From assembly GCA_964420405.1 (NCBI GenBank), contig CAYQTL010000005.1, forward strand, positions 86,757-150,756: a stretch of DNA of 64,000 nucleotides. Direction: 5' to 3'. Source of the DNA: CAYQTL01 sp964420405 (GTDB taxonomy: Bacteria; Acidobacteriota; Thermoanaerobaculia; Thermoanaerobaculales; Sulfomarinibacteraceae). Position numbers and translations under genes: made by a program. The notes beneath the pieces are model-generated. The model searched no databases, had not been told where the DNA came from, and was given only the letters and a program-made list of their open reading frames with translations. Within the stretch, counting starts at the first letter, position 1, and each line of letters opens with the position of its first letter. Below, piece after piece: positions 7,747-16,116 of the stretch.

Positions 7747-9296
7747 CGTCCACCTCCCGAGCGGGCGAGCCGGTCCGGTGCGGTCGCCGGAGGCTCGACG
7801 GTCGAGCTGAGGTAGGCCGCCAGTGCCTCCAGCTCCGGGTCGGTGCCGACGAACGGCGGCATCGTCGGCCACCGTAGGTCACCCGCGTCGACCGCCACCC
7901 CCGGCTCGGCCGCGAGGTAGACGTCCCCCATCTCCCGCATCGCCTCGAGCGTGGCGACCACCATTCCGCCGGCCAGGTCGCGGGTGAAGTCGGGATCGGC
8001 ACGAAGGTCCTCGGCGGCCGGCAGCATGTCCCGCATGTCCTCGTACGTGATGTCCGGATGACAGCTCGCGCACGCCGTGCGATAGGTGGCCGCCCCCGCC
8101 CCCGGAGGGTCGTCGGCCGTCACCGCCACCATGTCCGCCGCGGACGGCAGCACCGGCCGCACCGCCTGGTACCCGTCCAGGGTGTGGCAGCTCGAGCACT
8201 GCTGGCGGAAGAGCTGCTCGCCCAACGCCTGCGGCGACGGGTCGTCGCCGGCCCGGAGGAGCACCCAGCCGGTGGTGCCGGTGACGCCGTCGCGGTTGAC
8301 GGCCGCGATGTCGGCGACCCGCAGCCCGTTGGAGAACACCGAGCCGTGGATCAGGAACGGCTTGCGGACGCCCTCCCGCAGCCTCTCGTAGCCGCCGAAG
8401 AACGCCACCACCGCGACCACGACCACGATCGCCGGCGCGACGGACCCGCCCGCCCGCGGCCACGCCAGCATCAGCAGGCCTCCGAGCAGCAGCGCGGCAG
8501 TCAGCGCCCACAGCGTCAACGAGCGCGTGGTCGCGAGCGTCTCCAGGAGGGGCGCGGGGCCGCGGAACACCGACACCACCGGCTCGGGCAGGGCCGCCTC
8601 CCACCAGCGGTATCCGCCGTAGGCCAGCAGCGCCCCGGCCGTCATCCACCAGCCGAGGTAGCGGGCCTGGCGCGGACGCTCGTCGCGGCGCGACCGCTGG
8701 ACCACCAGCATCATCACCGCCGCCGCCATCATCGCGCAGATGCCGGTGCGCAGCACCAGCGACGGCCAGTAGGTGGGGTTGAAGAAACCGTCCCAGAACG
8801 CCCCGGTCTCGAGCCAGCGGCCGGGGGTCAACATGAAGGTGATGATGCCGTTGATCACCACCAGGCTGAGATAGGCCGAGACCACGTACACCCACCCGAT
8901 CGCCAGGTGCGCCCGCCGCGTGATCCGTCCCCAGGTGGTGTAGTACAGCAGCGCCGCGACGATCTCGACGAGGAAGAACGTCCACTCGATCGCCCAGCCC
9001 CAGACGAACTCCTGGATCAGCGCCGAGATGGCGCCGGGCGAGATCAGGCCGGCCACGACCCAGATGCCGACTCCCGAGATGGCGCCGAACACCGTCGACA
9101 GCAGGATCAGCACCAGCGACGAGCGCTTCGCCAGCTCGCGCAGGCCGTCGTCCCCGCGCCGTGCCGCGAGCGCCTCGGCGGTCACGATCACGAGCCCGCC
9201 GCCGATGGCGAAGTGCGCCACCACGACGTGGGCGATGGCGACCACGGCCATCAGCGTCCCGCCGCCGAAGGCCACGTTCCACATCGGGTAGTCCAC
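7743..9296 (-). CDS. Cytochrome bd-like subunit I fused to a C-terminal dihaem cytochrome c
   Basis: 517 aa. The N-terminal ~310 residues form eight or nine membrane segments of CydA type. H23/H28 lie in the first segment, and AIEWTFFLVE (E104, E111) matches the paired glutamates of the CydA haem site. The C-terminal periplasmic part has two haem c sites, CSSCH (367-371) and CASCH (409-413), and a candidate methionine ligand in PTMPPF (478-482). Canonical CydA lacks these c haems and takes electrons from quinol. The fusion suggests a route from membrane haems to a periplasmic carrier, or the reverse. The GTG at 9296 was chosen for its GGAGG site 8 nt upstream. It diverges from fur. Confidence 0.8.
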   Translation of the reverse strand: MDYPMWNVAFGGGTLMAVVAIAHVVVAHFAIGGGLVIVTAEALAARRGDDGLRELAKRSSLVLILLSTVFGAISGVGIWVVAGLISPGAISALIQEFVWGWAIEWTFFLVEIVAALLYYTTWGRITRRAHLAIGWVYVVSAYLSLVVINGIITFMLTPGRWLETGAFWDGFFNPTYWPSLVLRTGICAMMAAAVMMLVVQRSRRDERPRQARYLGWWMTAGALLAYGGYRWWEAALPEPVVSVFRGPAPLLETLATTRSLTLWALTAALLLGGLLMLAWPRAGGSVAPAIVVVVAVVAFFGGYERLREGVRKPFLIHGSVFSNGLRVADIAAVNRDGVTGTTGWVLLRAGDDPSPQALGEQLFRQQCSSCHTLDGYQAVRPVLPSAADMVAVTADDPPGAGAATYRTACASCHPDITYEDMRDMLPAAEDLRADPDFTRDLAGGMVVATLEAMREMGDVYLAAEPGVAVDAGDLRWPTMPPFVGTDPELEALAAYLSSTVEPPATAPDRLARSGGGR

Positions 9297-9456
9297 AGCT
9301 GCTCCTCCGACGCGGACGCTAGCACTGCTGGAATGTCTCATGCAACTCCCTGAAACGAAGACATGGACCGCCGGGCAGGCATCGGGTCATACGGAGATTC
9401 CTCGCAGGCGGGGGGTCGCGAGATCGAGACTCGACACGCGAGATCGGTGCAAGCTC

Positions 9457-9485
9457 TTGACACGACGGTTCACTCCGCCTATCGT
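9457..9485 (+). promoter_or_regulatory. Sigma-70-like promoter of fur
   Basis: A perfect -35 TTGACA (9457-9462) and a -10 TATCGT (9480-9485) are spaced by exactly 17 bp. The transcript would start near 9492, giving a leader of about 30 nt. Confidence 0.7.
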
Positions 9486-9497
9486 AGGCTGAGACGA

Positions 9498-9504
9498 TGA
9501 TAAT
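9498..9504 (+). promoter_or_regulatory. Candidate Fur half-operator
   Basis: TGATAAT lies just downstream of the predicted fur start site. It matches one arm of the 7-1-7 Fur box TGATAAT-n-ATTATCA, while the other arm (AGACTGG) does not match. It could mediate autoregulation. It could also be an alternative -10. Confidence 0.35.
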
Positions 9505-9522
9505 GAGACTGGATTCGGAAAT

Positions 9523-9987
9523 ATGAGCAAGCTGGCACAACGCGCGCAGAAACTGTTCATCCAGTACCTGAGGGAGAACAACCTCAAGGTCACTCAGGAA
9601 CGGCTCGCCCTGCTCGACGAGATCTTCAACACCAACGAGCACCTCGACGCCGACGAGCTGCTCGCGCGGATGAAGGCGAAGCAGCGGAAGGTGTCCAGGG
9701 CGACGGTCTACCGGACCCTGGACCTGCTGGTCCAGTGCGGCCTGGTCCGCAAGAGCCGCCTCGGCCGCGAGCACTACTACTACGAGAAGATGGAGCCCGG
9801 CGGCGGTCACCACCACATGGTGTGCACCGCGACCGGCAAGATCATCGAGTTCTGGGACGCCGAGCTCGACGACCGCCTCCGCCGCATCTGCCAGGAGCAG
9901 AAGTTCCGGCCGTCCTTCATCTCGATCCAGATCCAGGGTCTCAGCGAGGAAGGCCAGAAGGTCGAGCAGGAGACCTCGTTCTTCTAG
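9523..9987 (+). CDS. fur: Fur-family metal-responsive transcriptional regulator
   Basis: 154 aa. The N-terminal winged helix includes LKVTQERLALLDEIF and a recognition segment VSRATVYRTLDLL. The metal-binding dimerisation domain has the GGGHHHMVC histidine cluster and HxE-type ligands further on. The cysteine pair seen in most Fur proteins (C-x-x-C) reads C-T-A-T here, and the C-terminal cysteine pair is missing, so there is no structural Zn(Cys)4 site. This fits a Fur/PerR variant found in many non-proteobacteria. The metal it senses cannot be told. It diverges from the CydA-like operon. Confidence 0.88.
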   Translation: MSKLAQRAQKLFIQYLRENNLKVTQERLALLDEIFNTNEHLDADELLARMKAKQRKVSRATVYRTLDLLVQCGLVRKSRLGREHYYYEKMEPGGGHHHMVCTATGKIIEFWDAELDDRLRRICQEQKFRPSFISIQIQGLSEEGQKVEQETSFF

Positions 9988-9993
9988 CGGCAC

Positions 9994-10061
9994 CGCGCCC
10001 CGCATGGCCCGCGTGACGACCGTTGGGTGGTCGATCCGGACGCCGGGCCATGCGGTGCGCG
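9994..10061. repeat. Long imperfect inverted repeat after fur
   Basis: Arms 9994-10011 and 10044-10061 pair at 17 of 18 positions, with a core CCGCATGGCCCG. The loop holds a second small stem, CGACC (10017-10021) with GGTCG (10029-10033). It starts 7 nt after the fur stop. No T tract follows. It may be a 3' end structure of the fur mRNA or a bidirectional terminator with tyrS. Confidence 0.7.
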
Positions 10062-10069
10062 CTACGGAG

Positions 10070-10086
10070 GATCGGCTCCGCCGATC
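10070..10086. terminator. Small perfect hairpin between fur and tyrS
   Basis: GATCGGC (10070-10076) pairs with GCCGATC (10080-10086) over a 3-nt loop. It lies 8 nt after the longer inverted repeat in a convergent intergenic region. A 10-bp palindrome GAGACGTCTC follows at 10119-10128. No gene is seen in 9988-10266. Confidence 0.45.
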
Positions 10087-10266
10087 GGCCGGACAGAACG
10101 CCGCACCACGAGATCTGTGAGACGTCTCGCCGGACACGATCCTCTTCGGGCATCACGACGGGGCTGTCCGAATCTGCAAGGCCGCACCGATCTCCCGGTC
10201 GCGAGCCAGCAGTCGCGGACGATGTGGACGGGGGTCGCGCCGGGTGGCACCCTCCGCCGTGCAGCC

Positions 10267-11487
10267 TCAGGTGAAGCGGACGCGGGCGAACTTGCGCTTG
10301 CCGACCTGCAGCAGGACGTCGCCGCTCGCGTCGATCTCCGCGGCGATGTCGGTCACGGCCTCGCCGTCGAGCCTGACGCCCCCTTGCTGGATCAGCCGTC
10401 GCGCCTCCGAGTTGGAGGGCGCCAAGCCGGCCTCCACGATCAGTCTCGGCAGCGGCAGCCGCCCTCCGGCGGCGTCGAGCTCGATCTCCGGGATCTCGCG
10501 CGGGAGCTCGCGGGAGGAGAAGACCCGCTCGAACTCGGCCTGGGCGGCAGCGGCAGCCTCCGGGCCGTGGAGCTCGGTGACGAGCCCGCGGGCCAGCTCC
10601 TTCTTGACGTCCATCGGGTGACGCGCGCCCGCCGAGACCTCGGATCGCAGTCTCCCGACCTCGTCCTCGCCGCGGTCGGTCAGCAGCAGCCAGTAGCGCC
10701 ACATGAGCTCGTCGGAGACCGACATCAGCTTGCCGAACATCTCCTGCGGAGCATCCTCGACGGCAACGTAGTTGCCGAGGGACTTGGACATCTTCTCGAC
10801 ACCGTCCAGGCCCTCCAGCAGCGGCACGGTCATCACCACCTGCGGCTCCAGGCCGTGCTCCCGCATCAGGTGGCGGCCCACCAGCAGGTTGAACAGCTGG
10901 TCGGTCCCGCCGAGCTCGACGTCGCACTCGAGCGCGACCGAGTCGTAGCCCTGGGCGAGGGGGTACAGGAACTCGTGCAGGGCGATCGGCTGCTGACTCT
11001 CGTAGCGGCGTCGGAAGTCGTCGCGCTCGAGCATCTGGGCGACCGTGACCTTGGCCGCGAGTCGGATCCAGCCGTCCGAACCGAGAGCGGCGAGCCAGCG
11101 CGAGTTGAAGTCGACCACGGTCGCATCCGCGTCGAGAAGCTTGAAGATCTGGCGCCGGTAGGTGGCCGCGTTGACCTCGATCTCCTCGCGGGTGAGCTGG
11201 GGACGGGTCGTCTTCTTGCCGGTCGGGTCGCCGATCAGGCCCGTGAAGTCGCCGATCAGGAACACCACCCGGTGGCCGAGCTGCTGGAAGTGCCGCATCT
11301 TGCGGATCAGCACCGTGTGGCCGAGGTGCAGGTCGGGTGCCGACGGGTCGAAGCCGACCTTGACCGTCAGGGGACGGCCGGTGGCGTGGGAACGCTCGAG
11401 CTTGGCCCGTAGCCCGTCGGCCGGAACCACGTCGACGCATCCCTTGGCGAGGTACCGCAGCTGCTGCTCGACCCGGCTCGCGCTCAT
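10267..11487 (-). CDS. tyrS: Tyrosyl-tRNA synthetase
   Basis: 406 aa class I aminoacyl-tRNA synthetase charging tRNA-Tyr. The HIGH-type motif is HLGH (54-57) and the KMSKS loop is at 232-236. An S4 RNA-binding domain (about 340-406, PSNSEARRLIQQGGVRLDG) closes the protein. The length and motif spacing match the bacterial TyrRS group with KMSKS rather than KFGKT. The upstream neighbour on the same strand ends 61 bp before it. Confidence 0.95.
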   Translation of the reverse strand: MSASRVEQQLRYLAKGCVDVVPADGLRAKLERSHATGRPLTVKVGFDPSAPDLHLGHTVLIRKMRHFQQLGHRVVFLIGDFTGLIGDPTGKKTTRPQLTREEIEVNAATYRRQIFKLLDADATVVDFNSRWLAALGSDGWIRLAAKVTVAQMLERDDFRRRYESQQPIALHEFLYPLAQGYDSVALECDVELGGTDQLFNLLVGRHLMREHGLEPQVVMTVPLLEGLDGVEKMSKSLGNYVAVEDAPQEMFGKLMSVSDELMWRYWLLLTDRGEDEVGRLRSEVSAGARHPMDVKKELARGLVTELHGPEAAAAAQAEFERVFSSRELPREIPEIELDAAGGRLPLPRLIVEAGLAPSNSEARRLIQQGGVRLDGEAVTDIAAEIDASGDVLLQVGKRKFARVRFT

Positions 11488-11548
11488 CCCGTTCGACCCT
11501 CCTCCGTCCGATCACCGGCGGCGGTCATGGTACCGCGGACCGGGGCGT

Positions 11549-13528
11549 TCACGGCAGCCGCTCGATCGGCAGCACGCCGGCCCCCGCCGTCACGAGGCCC
11601 GCGAGCTCGCGCCAGCCCCGCAGGTCGGCCTCGAGCTGCTCTGCCGACACCGTCAGCACGGCCATCTCGAGCTCCGCCGGCTCCCGCCACGGGCCACCGC
11701 CGGCGGCGACGCCGGCACACAGCCGCGAACGACCGACGATGCCGCTGCCGTCGGCGGCGAGCGACGCCGCGACCCGTCGCCGGAGTGTCGCCAGCTCGTC
11801 CTCCGCCGGCGTCACGAGCCACGCCGTCCAGACCGCGGCCAGCTCCGCCTCGAGCCGGTCCAGACCCCCGTCCCGGGACGCCGCCAGCACCACCACGGTC
11901 CGGCCGGGCACGAGGGGTCGCAGGGTCTCGACATCCAGGCCCGGTGCGACCCGCGGTACACGCGCCTCCAGCAGCGCCGAGAGCACCGCGGCGCGGGCCT
12001 CGGCGTCGCCGCTCGGCTCGAGGGGAAGGACGACCGCGAGGGTCGAGCGGTCGCCGCGGGCCGCCGCCCGGGTCCGCGGGGAGGTCCCGGCGGTCGCGGC
12101 CGGCGGCCGGGCGGGGCCGCCGAAACGGAACTTGCGCAGCGCCTCCACCGCCGTCTCGCGATCCTCCGTCACGAGCCCGAGAGCGAGGTTGTCGGGCCGC
12201 AGGAGCGCCGCCGGCACCAGCCGCTCCTCGCCGGACAGCCCGAGCAGCACGGCGAGCATCGACAGCGCCTGACGGCGCGCGTCGCCGTCGCCGGGCTCGA
12301 GGGCGGCCTCGTCCGCGGCGATCCTGGAGAGCGCCGCCTGGAGGGCCTCGAGTAGCTCGGCGAAGGCCTCGGCCGACGCCGCCGCCTCGAGCCGGGCCGG
12401 GTCGTCGCCGACCCACACCCAGCCGACGGAGCTGGCCGCGGCGGTGCGCAGCTCGGCCGCGACCCGCGCGAGCACCGTCGCCGCGACCGCCCCGTCCACG
12501 TCCGGCGTGAGCACCGGGCGCAGCGTCAGCGCCCCGAAGCCGACGCCGGGGCGCTCCAGCACCGCCACCGAGAGGTCGTTGTCGAGCTGGGTCCGCTCCG
12601 GCGGTCGCGCGAAGCGGGGGTTGAGGACCTGCGGCGGAATCGACACCACCGCCTCGCCCGGGCGGGCGGCGAGCCATTGCCGCGCAGCGGCCTCGACCGT
12701 GGCGAGGGTGACGGCCTCCGCGCCGAACAGGAGCTGCCTTACCCCGTCGGCGCCGCCGCCACGCCACGCTTCGAGGACCCGCGCGGCGCCGTCCGGGTGG
12801 CGGCCGACGACCGCGCGCCGGTGGACGCCGAGGGTGCCGGCCGCGCGCCGCACGCGCTCCGGGTCGAGGTCGGGGCTCTCGGCGATTCTCGCGACAGCGG
12901 TCCGCAGCCGCCGAACCGTGAGCTCGACCAGCTCGGCGTCGGTCGTGGTCTCCAGCACCGCACGCTCGCCGTCCAGTCGGGTGGTGACAACCATCTCGTC
13001 CACCAGCTCGGGGACCAGGCTCCAGAGCACCTCGGCCGGGGTCCGGAGCCAGTCCGACGCCGCCGGCAGGCCGATCTCGAGCCGCACCGACGCGACCGAG
13101 CCGGCCGCCCCGAGCCGCCGGCGGACGGCGCCGTCCGCCGGCGCGGCGGCGGCGTGGAACGGCGACGACGACGGCTCGCCGGCGGCCGCCCATCGCGCCA
13201 GGGGAGGCCGCAGCAGCTCCGGCGTCGCCTGGCCGACCGCCACCACGACCGCGGGGACCGGCGGCGGCGCGGCGCCGGCCCCCCGGAATGCCGACTCGAG
13301 GTCGGCCGCGAGCGTCAGGGAGCCTGACGTCTGCGTGTGGACGCCGCCGGCGTCCGTGGGCCATGCCACCGTGGTGGCATCGGCGAGCGGCACCGTCACC
13401 ACGACGAGGTCGACCCGGTCGGCGACCCGCTCGAGGGTCAGCACCTGGGCCCGGAGCCCGCCGGAAGCCCCGAGCAGCCCCGCAAGGATCAGCACAACCG
13501 TCTTGATTCGAGATATTTGAGGCTTCAT
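11549..13528 (-). CDS. Secreted M16 peptidase-like protein without zinc motif
   Basis: 659 aa beginning with a signal peptide (about residues 1-27, cleavage near GLRAQ). Two halves each look like an M16 domain. One ends with TVEAAARQWLAARPGEAVV, as in M16 inactive subunits, and the next begins LDNDLSVAVLERPG, as at M16 N-termini. The catalytic HxxEH motif is absent from both, so it is likely a non-catalytic partner or has another use. The function is not known. Its ATG lies only 15 bp from the divergent gene at 13544, so the two control regions overlap coding sequence. Confidence 0.5.
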   Translation of the reverse strand: MKPQISRIKTVVLILAGLLGASGGLRAQVLTLERVADRVDLVVVTVPLADATTVAWPTDAGGVHTQTSGSLTLAADLESAFRGAGAAPPPVPAVVVAVGQATPELLRPPLARWAAAGEPSSSPFHAAAAPADGAVRRRLGAAGSVASVRLEIGLPAASDWLRTPAEVLWSLVPELVDEMVVTTRLDGERAVLETTTDAELVELTVRRLRTAVARIAESPDLDPERVRRAAGTLGVHRRAVVGRHPDGAARVLEAWRGGGADGVRQLLFGAEAVTLATVEAAARQWLAARPGEAVVSIPPQVLNPRFARPPERTQLDNDLSVAVLERPGVGFGALTLRPVLTPDVDGAVAATVLARVAAELRTAAASSVGWVWVGDDPARLEAAASAEAFAELLEALQAALSRIAADEAALEPGDGDARRQALSMLAVLLGLSGEERLVPAALLRPDNLALGLVTEDRETAVEALRKFRFGGPARPPAATAGTSPRTRAAARGDRSTLAVVLPLEPSGDAEARAAVLSALLEARVPRVAPGLDVETLRPLVPGRTVVVLAASRDGGLDRLEAELAAVWTAWLVTPAEDELATLRRRVAASLAADGSGIVGRSRLCAGVAAGGGPWREPAELEMAVLTVSAEQLEADLRGWRELAGLVTAGAGVLPIERLP

Positions 13529-13543
13529 CACCGGAATGGTACC

Positions 13544-14476
13544 ATGGCAGGGGTGGATGCCCGGACCGACCCGTTGCGGCCCTCCGCCGTGCTGCTCGGC
13601 TGGCTCGCCGCCGCCCTCGCGGCGCCCGTCACCCTGCTGCTCGCCGCCCTCGGCCAGGGCGTCGGCGCGGTGCTGGGGGGAAGCTCGTGGATCGGTGTCA
13701 GCACGCCCTGGACCCGTCCCCCGTGGGCGCTGGTCAACCAGCCGACGATCGACTTCGCGGCGTCCTCCGCCGCGCTCGGCTACTGGTTCGGCTCGACCGC
13801 CGTGCTGCTCGCCGTCGCGGGGCTCGGCGCCTCCCTGCTGCCGCGGCCCCGCACCCTCGCCGCCGAGGTGGCCGTGGTGCAGCTGTCGTGGTCCGCCGCG
13901 TTCATCGGGGGCTGCTGGCTGCCCCTGCTCGACCCTGACGACGGCCACCCTGGCCGATGGCTGGCCCTCCACGGTCTGCCGACGCAGCTGACCTGGGGAG
14001 TGGCGGGCGTGGCGGCCCTGGCCGCCGCGCCGGTCGCGGTTCACCTGCTGCGGCTGGTCCGTGGTGCGCGCCATCACGCCGGGCGCGGGGCGCGGCTGGC
14101 GGCGGTCACGGTCCACCTCGTGGTTCCGGCGGCGGCGTTCCTCGCTCTGCAGCGGCTCCTCGCCGGCGAGCTCCGGGCGGCGCCGGCGCTCGCCGTCGCG
14201 CTGCCGGCGGTGGTCGCGCTCGTCCTCGCGTGGGCGCGCTATCCGAGGCCCCACGGTCGTCCGCTCGAGCCGGTGTCGGCGGGCAGCTTCCTCCGCCTCG
14301 TCGCGGCCCTCGCGGTGGCCGTGACCCTGGTCGCCGTCGCCGGCCGGCCCCTTCCGGGCGGGTCGGCCGCCGGCCTGCTGTGGGGCGTGCCAGACCCGCT
14401 CAACAACATCCGGCCGTGGATCGACGCGGCGACGCCGGCAGAGCAGGTCTCCGGCGTCAGCGGCGACCGCCGCTGA
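13544..14476 (+). CDS. Predicted multi-span membrane protein of unknown function
   Basis: 310 aa, very alanine/leucine-rich, with seven or eight hydrophobic segments. Conserved-looking polar features are few: WTRPPWALVNQPTIDF after the first segment, a DPDDGHPGRW loop and a C-terminal soluble tail VPDPLNNIRPWID. There are no transporter or enzyme motifs I can name. The ATG at 13544 is the first plausible start; GTG at 13553 is an alternative. It precedes ferritin by 77 bp, but ferritin has its own promoter. Confidence 0.6.
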   Translation: MAGVDARTDPLRPSAVLLGWLAAALAAPVTLLLAALGQGVGAVLGGSSWIGVSTPWTRPPWALVNQPTIDFAASSAALGYWFGSTAVLLAVAGLGASLLPRPRTLAAEVAVVQLSWSAAFIGGCWLPLLDPDDGHPGRWLALHGLPTQLTWGVAGVAALAAAPVAVHLLRLVRGARHHAGRGARLAAVTVHLVVPAAAFLALQRLLAGELRAAPALAVALPAVVALVLAWARYPRPHGRPLEPVSAGSFLRLVAALAVAVTLVAVAGRPLPGGSAAGLLWGVPDPLNNIRPWIDAATPAEQVSGVSGDRR

Positions 14477-14502
14477 GCGCCCACCGTCCGGCGGACCGGC
14501 GG

Positions 14503-14508
14503 TATACT
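14503..14508 (+). promoter_or_regulatory. -10 box of the ferritin gene
   Basis: TATACT lies 45 nt upstream of the ferritin ATG. The -35 region is GC-rich and weak, so activation by a regulator is possible. No Fur box is visible. Confidence 0.45.
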
Positions 14509-14553
14509 GTCGCGGCGCCGGCGCCGTCGCCGCCCGGCGCAGGGAGGCGACCG

Positions 14554-15072
14554 ATGAACGCGAACGTCGAGAAGGCACTCAACGAGCAGGTCCACGCGGA
14601 GTTCTACTCGTTCTACCTCTACCTGTCGGTCGCGGCGTTCTTCGCCGCGCGCCACCTGGACGGTTTCGCCCACTGGATGCGGGTCCAGGCGCAGGAGGAG
14701 CTCGGCCACGCCATGAAGCTCTTCGACCACCTCACCGAGCGCGGCGCGACCGTCGAGCTGCTCGCGATCGATGCCCCCCCGCGGGAGTGGGCGTCGGCGT
14801 CGGCGGCGGTCGGAGCGGTGCTCGAGCACGAGCGCCACATCAGCCAGCGGATCAACTCGCTGGTCAACCTGGCGACCTCCGAGCACGACCACGCCACGAC
14901 CGTGGTGCTGCACTGGTACGTCAGCGAGCAGGTCGAGGAGGAGGCGACCGCCGACACCCTCTTCCACCAGGTGACGATGGTCGAGGACAGCCCCCACGGC
15001 CTGCTGATGATCGACCGCGAGCTGGCGGCGAGGCCGATGCCGGCGCCGGTCGCGGGGGCTCAGGCCGACTAG
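14554..15072 (+). CDS. ftnA: Ferritin (iron storage)
   Basis: 172 aa four-helix ferritin. Ferroxidase-centre residues are visible in NEQVHAEFYSFYLYLS (first helix), QAQEELGHAMKLFDH (second helix, E and H), EHERHIS (third helix) and EQVEEEATADTL (fourth helix). It oxidises Fe(II) and stores Fe(III) in a 24-mer shell. There is no haem-binding methionine pattern of bacterioferritin. GGGAGG precedes the ATG. A 90-bp palindrome follows the gene. The neighbourhood also has fur, about 5 kb away. Confidence 0.94.
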   Translation: MNANVEKALNEQVHAEFYSFYLYLSVAAFFAARHLDGFAHWMRVQAQEELGHAMKLFDHLTERGATVELLAIDAPPREWASASAAVGAVLEHERHISQRINSLVNLATSEHDHATTVVLHWYVSEQVEEEATADTLFHQVTMVEDSPHGLLMIDRELAARPMPAPVAGAQAD

Positions 15073-15107
15073 GAGGGCGTAGGGCATAGACTGACGGCGC
15101 CTTTCGG

Positions 15108-15196
15108 GCGTCGTGAGCGCCCGTTTCCGGCGGATTCTCGGCCCGTACTCAGAGTACTGCGCCTCGAATCCGCCGAAAACGGGCATCTCACGACGC
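15108..15196. repeat. Long near-perfect palindrome (REP/MITE-like) after ferritin
   Basis: The left arm 15108-15150 and right arm 15152-15196 are inverted copies with a 1-nt loop. Matching blocks are GCGTCGTGAG, GCCCGTTT, CGGCGGATTC and GTACTC, broken by a few mismatches. It lies between convergent stops (15072 and 15223). The size far exceeds a simple terminator, so a REP-type element or a MITE remnant is possible. I saw no second copy in the window. Confidence 0.75.
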
Positions 15197-15222
15197 TCCG
15201 GGATCCGACCACCGGCGACGCC

Positions 15223-16116
15223 CTACGCCGTGCTTGGAGCGACGCCGCAGTCGAGGGAGTCGGCCACCAGGCGGCCGGCGACGTCGACGCCGGTGGCCTC
15301 CTCGAGGGCGCGGAAGCCTGGGGTCGGGTTGACCTCGCACACCACCGGTCCGTCGTCGTGGGGCAGCAGGTCGACCGCCGCCTGGCGCAGCCCGACCGCC
15401 CGCACCGCTGCGCGGGCGAGCCGCAGGTGGGCGTCGCTGGGCGCGAGGGGCTGGCAGCGGCCGCCGCGAGCGGCGTTGGATCGCCACTCGCCGGCGGCGG
15501 CCGTGAACCGGGCCGCCGCGACCACCTCGTCTCCCGCCACGAGCAGCCGGTCGCTGCGGCCGCCGGCGTCGACCCAGCCCTGCACGAGGACCTCGTCGCC
15601 GACCCGCCACAGGGAGTCCAGCACGGCCTCGAGGTGGTCGCGGCCCTCGCAGCGGATCACGCCCACGCCCATCCGGGAGCGCCGCTGCTTGACGACCACC
15701 GGCAGACCGAGGACCGCGACCGCCTCGGCGGCGAGCGAGCCCGGCTCGGCGCCGGCGACGGCGGGCGGCGCCGGCACGCCGGCCGCGGCCAGTGCGTCCA
15801 GGGTCCGCCAGTGATCCCGGGCGAGCCGGATCCCCTCCGCCGGGTTGGGCGTCGCGACGCCGGCCGCCGCCGCCACCTCCAGCAGCGCCAGGGTCGACTC
15901 GGGACGCCAGTTGCCGACCCGCGCGATCACCGCCGCGGGGCGGGGCACGAGCAGGTCCACGCCGTTCCGCAGCAGCCCCGGAGGCGTCCCCGACCGGGCG
16001 ACGGCCTCGAGGGCGTCGACCACCACCGGCTCCGCGCCGGCCGCTCGCGCGGCCTCCTCGAGACGCCGGTTGACCCACAGCTCCGGTCGGGCGGTGAGCA
16101 GCAGCAGCCGCACCAC
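15223..16116 (-). CDS. RimK/LysX-type ATP-grasp ligase
   Basis: 297 aa. The ATP-grasp fold is clear: VVKQRRSRMGVGV for the ATP lysine and glycine loop, EVLVQGWVDAGGRSDRLLV as the hinge, AAVDLL and CEVNPTPGFRALEEATGVDVA for the Mg-binding glutamate and asparagine. That C-terminal pattern is that of RimK, which adds glutamate to a protein carboxyl end. The substrate here is unknown. The start was set at GTG 16116 because MRLLLLT-type N-termini are usual. A second GTG follows at 16113. No Shine-Dalgarno site is visible. Confidence 0.75.
   Translation of the reverse strand: MVRLLLLTARPELWVNRRLEEAARAAGAEPVVVDALEAVARSGTPPGLLRNGVDLLVPRPAAVIARVGNWRPESTLALLEVAAAAGVATPNPAEGIRLARDHWRTLDALAAAGVPAPPAVAGAEPGSLAAEAVAVLGLPVVVKQRRSRMGVGVIRCEGRDHLEAVLDSLWRVGDEVLVQGWVDAGGRSDRLLVAGDEVVAAARFTAAAGEWRSNAARGGRCQPLAPSDAHLRLARAAVRAVGLRQAAVDLLPHDDGPVVCEVNPTPGFRALEEATGVDVAGRLVADSLDCGVAPSTA

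Noticed and set aside
9498..9504. Complete Fur box upstream of fur
   Set aside because: Only one arm of the palindrome matches, so I list it as a half-site with low confidence.
10119..10128. Palindrome GAGACGTCTC as a regulatory site
   Set aside because: A 10-bp palindrome is expected by chance often enough in 64 kb, and it sits between convergent genes.
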